From CAZEKB01 sp964512225 (GTDB lineage Bacteria; Myxococcota_A; UBA796; UBA9615): a DNA stretch of 64,000 nucleotides. A program made the translations under genes and the position numbers. Where the stretch lies: contig CAZEKB010000024.1 in assembly GCA_964512225.1 (NCBI GenBank), positions 1 to 64,000 of the forward strand. Direction: 5' to 3'. Below are positions 1 to 9,000 of this stretch, piece by piece; positions within the stretch are counted from its first letter, which is position 1, and every line of letters starts with the position of its first letter. The notes under the pieces are model-generated. The model saw only the letters and a program-made list of their open reading frames with translations, was not told the origin of the DNA and made no database searches.

Positions 1-1
1 C

Positions 2-3000
2 GACGACGACACCGACGGCCTCATCGACTGCGACGACGACGAGTGCGACGAGGACCCCGCCTGCGATCCCGTCGAGCTCTGCGACAACTCCGTCGACGAC
101 GACCTCGACGGCGACGTGGACTGCGACGACTCCGACTGCACCAACGACACCGCCTGCCTCACCGAGATCTGCGACGACATCTTCGACAACGACCTCGACG
201 GCCTCGCCGACTGCGACGACCCCGACTGCGCCACCGAGCCCGTGTGCACCCCCGAGACCTGCGACGATGGCCTCGACAACGACGGCGACGGCCTCGTGGA
301 CTGCGTCGACGCCGACTGCACCGGCGTGCCCGAGTGCATCGACGAGCTGTGCGACGACGGTCTGGACAACGACGGCGACGGCGACCTCGACTGCGCCGAC
401 GCCGAGTGCCTGCTCGAGCCCGTGTGCATCACCGAGACCTGCGACAACGGCCTCGACGACGACGGTGACCTCGCCATCGACTGCGCCGACAGCGAGTGTT
501 CGACCTTCGCGAACTGCCTCCTCGTGGAGATCTGCGGCAACGGGCTCGACGACGACGTGAACGGCGACACCGACTGCGACGACATCGCCTGCGAGTTCCT
601 CGCGTCGTGCACCGGCAGCGAGAACTGCGTCAACGGCCTCGACGACGACGGCAACGGTTTCGTGGACTGCGACGACGCCGCCTGCGCCGCCCTGACCACC
701 TGCACGGCCGAGGTCTGCGACGACGGCCTGGACAACGACGGCGACGGCTTCATCGACTGCGGCGACGCCGACTGCGCCACCACCTCGGGCTGCGTCGTGG
801 AGATCTGCGACAACTCCGCGGACGACGACGGCGACGGCTTCATCGACTGCACCGACTCCGAGTGCGCCACCGACCCCGAGTGCGTCGTCGAGGTGTGCGA
901 CGACCTCCTGGACAACGACGCCGACGGCGCGATCGACTGCGCCGACTCCGAGTGCATCGCGGACCCGACGTGCATCGTCGAGGCCTGCAACAACGGCTCC
1001 GACGACGACGCCGACGGGCTGGTCGACTGCGCCGATCCCGAATGCGCCACGTCCACCTTCTGCGCCACCGCCGAGATCTGCGACGACGGCCTGGACAACG
1101 ACGGCGACGGCAGCACCGACTGCCAGGACACCGAGTGCACCTGGACGTTCATCCCGACCTGCACGTCCGAGGACTGCACCAACGCGATCGACGACGACGG
1201 CGACGGCGACGTGGACTGCGACGACCTGCAGTGCGCCAACGCCCCGTCCTGCGCCCTCGAGATCTGCGACAACGGCGTCGACGACGACGCCAACGGCCTC
1301 GTGGACTGCCTCGACGTCGCCGACTGCGCGACCGCGGCGAACTGCATCGTGGAGATCTGCGACAACGGGATCGACGACGACGGCGACAGCTTCATCGACT
1401 GCACGGACGCCGAGTGCATCGCCGGCGATCCCGCCTGCACCGTGGAGATCTGCACCAACTCGGTCGACGACAACGGCGACGGCTTCGTCGACTGCGCCGA
1501 CCCCCAGTGCGCGACCGAGACGATCTGTCTCGTGGAGATCTGCGACAACGGGATCGACGACAACGGCGACCTGTTCATCGACTGCGCCGACGCCACCTGC
1601 CAGATCCAGGCGACCTGCCAGACCGAGAACTGCATCAACGGCGTGGACGACGACGGCGACGGCGACGTGGACTGCGCCGATACGTCCTGCATCCCCCAGG
1701 CGGTGTGCCTCGCCACCGGCGAAGCGGGCCTGTGCGACAACACGCTGGACGACGACGGCGACTACTACATCGACTGCGTGGACACCGAGTGCGTCGCGGA
1801 CCCGGTCTGCAACCCCGAGATCTGCGACGACGGCTTCGACAACGACGGCGACGGCCTCGTGGACTGCACCGACACCGACTGCGCCGCGTTCGCGGGCTGC
1901 GCGGTGGAGGTCTGCGACAACGGGACCGACGACGACGGCGACCTCTTCATCGACTGCGTCGATCCCGACTGCATCGCCGAGGCCGTGTGCATCGTCGAGA
2001 TCTGCACCAACACCGTGGACGACGACGGCGACGGCCTCGTGGACTGCGCCGACAGCGAGTGCACCGCGGACCCGGCCTGCATCCCCGAGATCTGCAACAA
2101 CGGCCTCGACGACGACAGCGACGGCGACGTCGACTGCCTCGACTTCGACTGCTTCTTCGACGCAGCGTGCAGCCTCGAGACCTGCGACAACGGCCTCGAC
2201 GACGACGGCGACGGCCTCGTGGACTGCGACGACGTCATCGACTGCGGCCTGTTCACCGGGTGCATCGTCGAGAACTGCGGCAACGGGATCGACGACGACT
2301 ACGACAACCTGGTCGACTGCCTCGACCCCGAGTGCGCGGCCGCGGCCGTGTGCATCGTCGAGGTCTGCGACAACACGATCGACGACGACGGCGACGGCGA
2401 CGCCGACTGCGACGACTCCGAGTGCACGACCAACGCCGCCTGCATCGTCGAGATCTGCGACAACGGGTTGGACGACGACGGCGACGGCACCATCGACTGC
2501 ACCGACTCCGAGTGCGCCGCCGAGCCCGCCTGCATCCCCGAGCTCTGCACCAACACGATCGACGACGACGGCGACGGCTTCGTGGACTGCGCCGACCCCG
2601 AGTGCACGGGCGTCGCGGCCTGCACGTCCGAGGTCTGCGACAACAACGCCGACGACGACGGCGACGGCCTCGTCGACTGCCTCGACCCCGGCTGCTTCGG
2701 CGCCGCGGTGTGCGTCTCCGGCGGCACGGAGAACTGCACCGACGGCACGGACGACGACAACGACGGCCTCATCGACTGCCTCGACCCCGACTGCTTCCAG
2801 GACTCGGCATGCCTGACCGAGCTCTGCGCCGACGGCTTCGACAACGACCTCGACGGCGACGTGGACTGCGCGGACTCCGACTGCACCAACGACCCCGCGT
2901 GCATCGCCGAGGTCTGCGACAACGGGGTGGACGACGACGGCGACGGCGCCGTCGACTGCCTCGACGGCGACTGCGCGGGGTCCCCGGCCTGCACCCCCGA

Positions 3001-6000
3001 GATCTGCAACAACAACCTCGACGACGACAACGACGGCCTGGTCGACTGCGCGGACAGCGAGTGCCTCGCCGACCCGGCCTGCGCAACCGAGAACTGTACG
3101 AACGGCGTGGACGACGACGGGGACGGCGACATCGACTGCCTCGACTTCGACTGCTTCAACACGCTGACCTGCGGCGAGGTCTGCGACAACGGGGTGGACG
3201 ACGACGGCGACGGGGCCGTGGACTGCCTCGACACCGACTGCGCGCAGCACAACGCCTGCATCACCGAGATCTGCAACGACGGGATCGACAACGACGGCGA
3301 CGGCACCGTCGACTGCGACGACACCGAGTGCGCGACGGATACGTACTGCAGCACCTGCTCGTCCACCGGCGCCGTCGCGTGCGGCGGCAACGCGGCCTCC
3401 AACAACGACGACCCGGGCTCCACGGACGCCGTCGACTCCTATGCCTGCGGCGGCTGGGACGCAACCGGCCCGGAGATGGTCTTCGAGTACGTCGCCACCG
3501 AGGCGGGCACGCACTTCGTCGCCCTCGCGGGGCTGACCGCCAACCTCGACCTGTACATCATCGACGAGACCGCCGCGGGGGGCGCCTGCGACAGCAACCA
3601 GTGCATCGCGTTCGGCGACCAGTCGGCGTCGTTCACCGCGGTCGTGGGGAACACCTACCTGCTGGTGGTCGACGGCCGCTTCGGCGCCAAGTCGGACTTC
3701 GTGGTGAACGTGTTCTGCCCGAGCAACCTCGTGGAGAACTGCACCAACGGCATCGACGACGACTTCGACGGGGACGTCGACTGCGCCGACACCGAGTGCT
3801 CCTGCGCGGTCACCTGCTCGGCCACGTCGACCCTGACCTGCGGGCAGCAGCTGACCGCCACCACCGTGGGCAGCCCGTCGCAGATCTCCACCTACTCCTG
3901 CGGCGTCCCGGCCACCGGGCCCGAGGAGTTCTTCACGTTCATCGGCCCGCCCGGCGGCGGCACCGTCGACTTCCAGCTCGCCAGCCTCAGCACGGCCGAT
4001 CTCGACCTGTACGCCCTCGAGTCCAACGCCGGGGCCTGCGATCCCACGGTCTGCGCCGACGCGGCGACGGGCTCGGGCTCCACCGAGCTCCTGTCCCTCG
4101 CGACCACCGCCGGGACGGAGTACTTCATCGGCGTGGAGGGCTTCTCCGGCGACTCCGGCGCGTTCGTGCTCGACGTCCTCTGCCCCACCACGACGCTGGA
4201 GATCTGCGGCAACTTCATCGACGACGACGGCGACGGCGACGTGGACTGCGCCGACTCCGAGTGCTTCGGCGACGCGGGCTGCTCCGTGGAGGTCTGCGAC
4301 AACAGCTTCGACGACGACGGCGACGCCCTCATCGACTGCGCCGACCCGGACTGCAGCACGGCCCCGTCCTGCGCGGTGGAGATCTGCAACGACTTCATCG
4401 ACAACAACGGCGACGGGCTGACCGACTGCGCGGACGCCCAGTGCATCAACGCGACGCTGTGCATCCCCGAGGTCTGCAACAACGGCGTGGACGACGACTC
4501 CGACGGCGACACCGACTGCGACGACCTCGAGTGCGAGAACGACCCCGGCTGTCCGCCCCCCACGTGCTCGTCGGTGGTGAGCACGATCGCTTGCGGCGGC
4601 TCCGTCGTGGGGACCACGACCACGGCCGCGAACTCCCTCACGAGCTACTCCTGCGGCAACGTCAGCCCCGGGCCCGACGTCACCTACGAGTTCACGGCGA
4701 CGGCCACCCAGCTCGCCACGATCTCGCTGCAGATCGACACCCCGAACACCGACCTCGACATCGTCGTCGTATCGGACCAGGGCAACGGCTGCGAGCCCGG
4801 CGCCTGCGACGCGTTCGCGGGCAGCACCACGCTCAACCCCGAGCTGCTCGCGTTCCCCGTCAACCAGGGCGACACCTACTACCTGCTGGTCGAGTCGAAG
4901 CTGCCGAGCGTGTCCGGCGACTTCACGATGTCGCTGACCTGCGGCAGCACCCCCGGCACCGAGCTGTGCGGCAACGGCATCGACGACGACGGCAACGGCC
5001 TCGTCGACTGCAACGACCCGGTGTGCGCGACCAACCCCGCGTGCGTGACGCCTCCCGAGAACTGCGCCAACAACCTGGACGACGACGGCGACGGCCTCGT
5101 GGACTGCCTCGACACCGACTGCTTCGGCTCCCCGGTGTGCGTCCTGACGGAGAACTGCGCCAACGGCGTCGACGACGACACCGACGGCCTGATCGACTGC
5201 CAGGACAGCGACTGCGTGGGCGACATCAACTGCATCGGCATCGAGAACTGCGGCGACGGCATCGACAACTCCGGCAACGGCCTCGTCGACTGCCAGGACC
5301 CGACGTGCAACGGCACCGCCTTCTGCTCCACGGAGGTCAGCTGCACCAACGGGTTCGACGACGACGGTGACGGCGCCGTGGACTGCCTCGACACCGACTG
5401 CACCACCCAGTCCGTGTGCATCCCCGAGGTGTGCAGCAACGGCGTCGACGACGACAACGACGGCCTCGTGGACTGCAACGACACCGAGTGCACCCTCGAT
5501 CCGGCGTGCATCCCCGAGCTCTGTCAGAACGGCATCGACGACGACGGCGACGGCTTCGTCGACTGCCTCGACACCGAGTGCAGCACGCAGCCGTTCTGCA
5601 TCGCCGAGATCTGCGGCAACGGCATCGACGACGACGGCGACGGCGACATCGACTGCACCGATCTCGAGTGCGCGGCCGACCCCGCCTGCATCACGGAGCT
5701 CTGCGCCAACGGCCTCGACGACGACGGCGACGGCTTCGTGGACTGCGCCGACAGCGAGTGCTTCACCGACGCGGCCTGCACCACCGAGAACTGCACGAAC
5801 GGCGTGGACGACGACGGCGACGGCCTCGTCGACTGCGCCGACCCGGGCTGCTTCGGGAACATCGCGTGCGCCCTGGGCGGGACCGAGGTCTGCACCGACG
5901 GCACCGACGACGACAACGACGGGTTCATCGACTGCCTCGACCCGGACTGCTTCACCGACCCGGTGTGCATCCCCGAGAACTGCGCCAACGGGTTCGATGA

Positions 6001-9000
6001 CGACGGCGACGGCCTCGTGGACTGCAACGATCCCGAGTGCACGACCGCCGCGGCCTGCACGCCCGAGATCTGCACGAACGCCGTGGACGACGACGGCGAC
6101 GGCCTGATCGACTGCGCGGACCCGGACTGTACCGGCGCGGGGGCGTGCACGCCCGAGAACTGCACCAACGGCATCGACGACGACGGCGACGGCCTCGTCG
6201 ACTGCTTCGATCCCGAGTGCCCGCTCGACCCGAGCTGCATCGTCGAGAACTGCACCAACGGCATCGATGACGACGGCGACGGCACCGTCGACTGCAACGA
6301 CCTCGAGTGCATCAACAACATCGCCTGCGGCGAGGTCTGCACCGACAACATCGACAACGACGGCGACGGCCTCGTCGACTGCGCGGACAACGACTGCGCG
6401 GGCAACTCGGCGTGCATCCCCGAGGTGTGCGACGACGGCCTGGACAACGACAACGACGCCTTCATCGACTGCGACGACACCGAGTGTGTGGCCGCCGCGT
6501 ACTGCACGACGTGCGTCGAGCTCCCGACGCCGGTCCTCGGCTGCACGGGCGCGGTGAGCGGCCTGAACATCGCCGCCGGCTCCACCGACGCCAACAACTC
6601 CTACACCTGCGGCGGCTGGGACGCGACGGGCAGCGAGATCGTCTACGAGTGGACGGCCACGGAGTCCGGCAACCACGTCGTGGCGCTGTCCGGTCTCGCG
6701 GCGAACCTCGACCTGTACGTGATGGACGACTCGGCGCCGGGCTGCGACGCGAGCTCCTGCGTGGCCTTCGGCGACCAGTCGGTCTCCTTCACCGCGGTCG
6801 CGGGCAATACGTACTACGTGGCCGTCGACGGTCGGTTCGGGGCGGTCAGCGCCTACAACCTGCTGACGTACTGCCCGTCGGACCTGGTCGAGAACTGCAC
6901 CGACGGGGTGGACAACGACCTCGACGGCGACATCGACTGCGCGGACTCCGACTGCACCTGCCAGGTCACCTGCAGCACCACGATCGCGCTCTCCTGCGGC
7001 GACTCGATCGGGGGCACGACGACCGGCGCGGCGGACCTGATCGACACGTACTCCTGCGGGGTCCCGGCCACCGGTCCCGAGGTCTTCTACTCGTTCGTCG
7101 GCCCCGCGGGCGGCGGCAACGTCGAGTTCCAGCTCAGCACGACGGATCCCGGCGCGGACCTCGATCTGTACGCGCTCGACGACAACACCGGCGCCTGCGA
7201 CCCGACCCTCTGCCTCGACGCGGCGACGGCCAGCGGCAACAGCGACACGCTGATCCTCGCGACCGTGGCGGGCGACGACTACGCCGTGGGCGTCGAGGGC
7301 TACGCGAACACGTCGGGGACCTACATCCTGGACGTGGTCTGCCCGTCGACCACGCTGGAGAATTGCTCGAACGCGATCGACGACGACGGCGACGGCGACA
7401 TCGACTGCGGCGACAGCAACTGCTTCGGCGACGCGGCCTGCGCCACGGAGACCTGCGACAACGGCTTCGACGACGACGGCGACGGTCTCGTCGACTGCCT
7501 GGACCCGGCCTGCGCGCTGAACCTGCTGTGCACGCCCGAGAACTGCAGCGACGGCATCGACAACGACGGCGACGGCGACGTGGACTGCGACGACTCGGAG
7601 TGCACGGCGGCGACGTTCTGCATCGTCGAGAACTGCACGAACCTCCTCGACGACGACCAGGACGGCGCCGTGGACTGCGCGGACAGCGAGTGCGTCGCCG
7701 ATCCCGCCTGCATCACGGGCACGTGTCCGGCGGCCCAGTCCACGCTGGTATGTCCGTCCACGACCACGGACACGACCACCGGGTCCACCGACTCGGTCAG
7801 CGGCTACGGTTGCCTCAACAGCCAACTCGGCCCCGAGGTGGTGTTCGAGTACACGGCCGTCGCCACCCAGCTCATCACGGCCGAGCTCACGATCATCACG
7901 GCGGGCATCGACCTCGACCTCGTGGTCGTGGAGGACGCCGGCACCGGGTGCGACCCGCTGAACTGCACCACCGTCGCGGGCGCCACCACCAACCCCGACA
8001 CCGTGGCGTTCGCGGCCGTCGCGGGCGGCGTGTACCACCTGTTCGTGGACGGCAAGACCGCCCTGGACGTGGGGGACTTCACACTCGACCTGGCCTGCGG
8101 CACCACGACCACGTCGGAGGTGTGCACCAACGGCCTCGACGACGACAACGACGGCGACATCGACTGCGCCGACAGCGAGTGCGTGGCCGATCCCAGCTGC
8201 CTGGTGCCCTCCGAGATCTGCACCGACAACATCGACAACGACGGCGACGGGCTCGTCGACTGCTTCGACGCGGACTGCGTCGGCTCCCCCGCCTGCGCCC
8301 TCGTCGAGCTGTGCGCGGACAACGTGGACAACGACCTCGACAACCTCGTCGACTGCCAGGACCCGGACTGCTTCACGGACATCAACTGCATCCTCGTGGA
8401 GGTCTGCACCAACGGCATCGACGACAACAACAACGGCCTCGTGGACTGCGCCGACCTGTCGTGCTTCGGTGGCCCGTCGTGCCAGACGGAGGTCTCCTGC
8501 ACGAACGCCTTCGACGACGACGGCGACGGCGACGTGGACTGCCTCGACGCGGACTGCGGGCTCGATCCGGCGTGCCTGTTCGAGGTCTGCACGGACGGCG
8601 TGGACAACGACAACGACGGCCTGATCGACTGCGTGGATCCCGACTGCATCCCCGCCACGAACTGCCCGGAGATCTGCACGGACGGCGTGGACAACGACGG
8701 CGACGGGCTCATCGACTGCGCCGACGGCTCCTGCGCGGGCAACGCGGCCTGCACGGAGAACTGCACGGACGGCATCGACAACGACGGCGACGGGCTCATC
8801 GACTGCGCCGACGTCGTCGACTGCGGCACCAACGCGGCGTGCATCACCGCCGAGGTGTGCGACGACGGCATCGACAACGACGGCGACGGCCTCGTGGACT
8901 GCCTGGACACGGCGGACTGCGCCACGGCGGTCGCGTGCCTCGCCGAGGTGTGCAACGACGGGACCGACGACGACGGCGACGGCCTCGCCGACTGCCTGGA

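Noticed and set aside
496..5370. Very long open frames in other frames and on the opposite strand across the giant gene (also 6307-10587, 2299-3423 and similar)
   Set aside because: Products are Arg/Pro-rich or Ser/Gln-rich low-complexity sequence. They arise because the GAC/GGC/TGC repeat codons leave other frames without stops.
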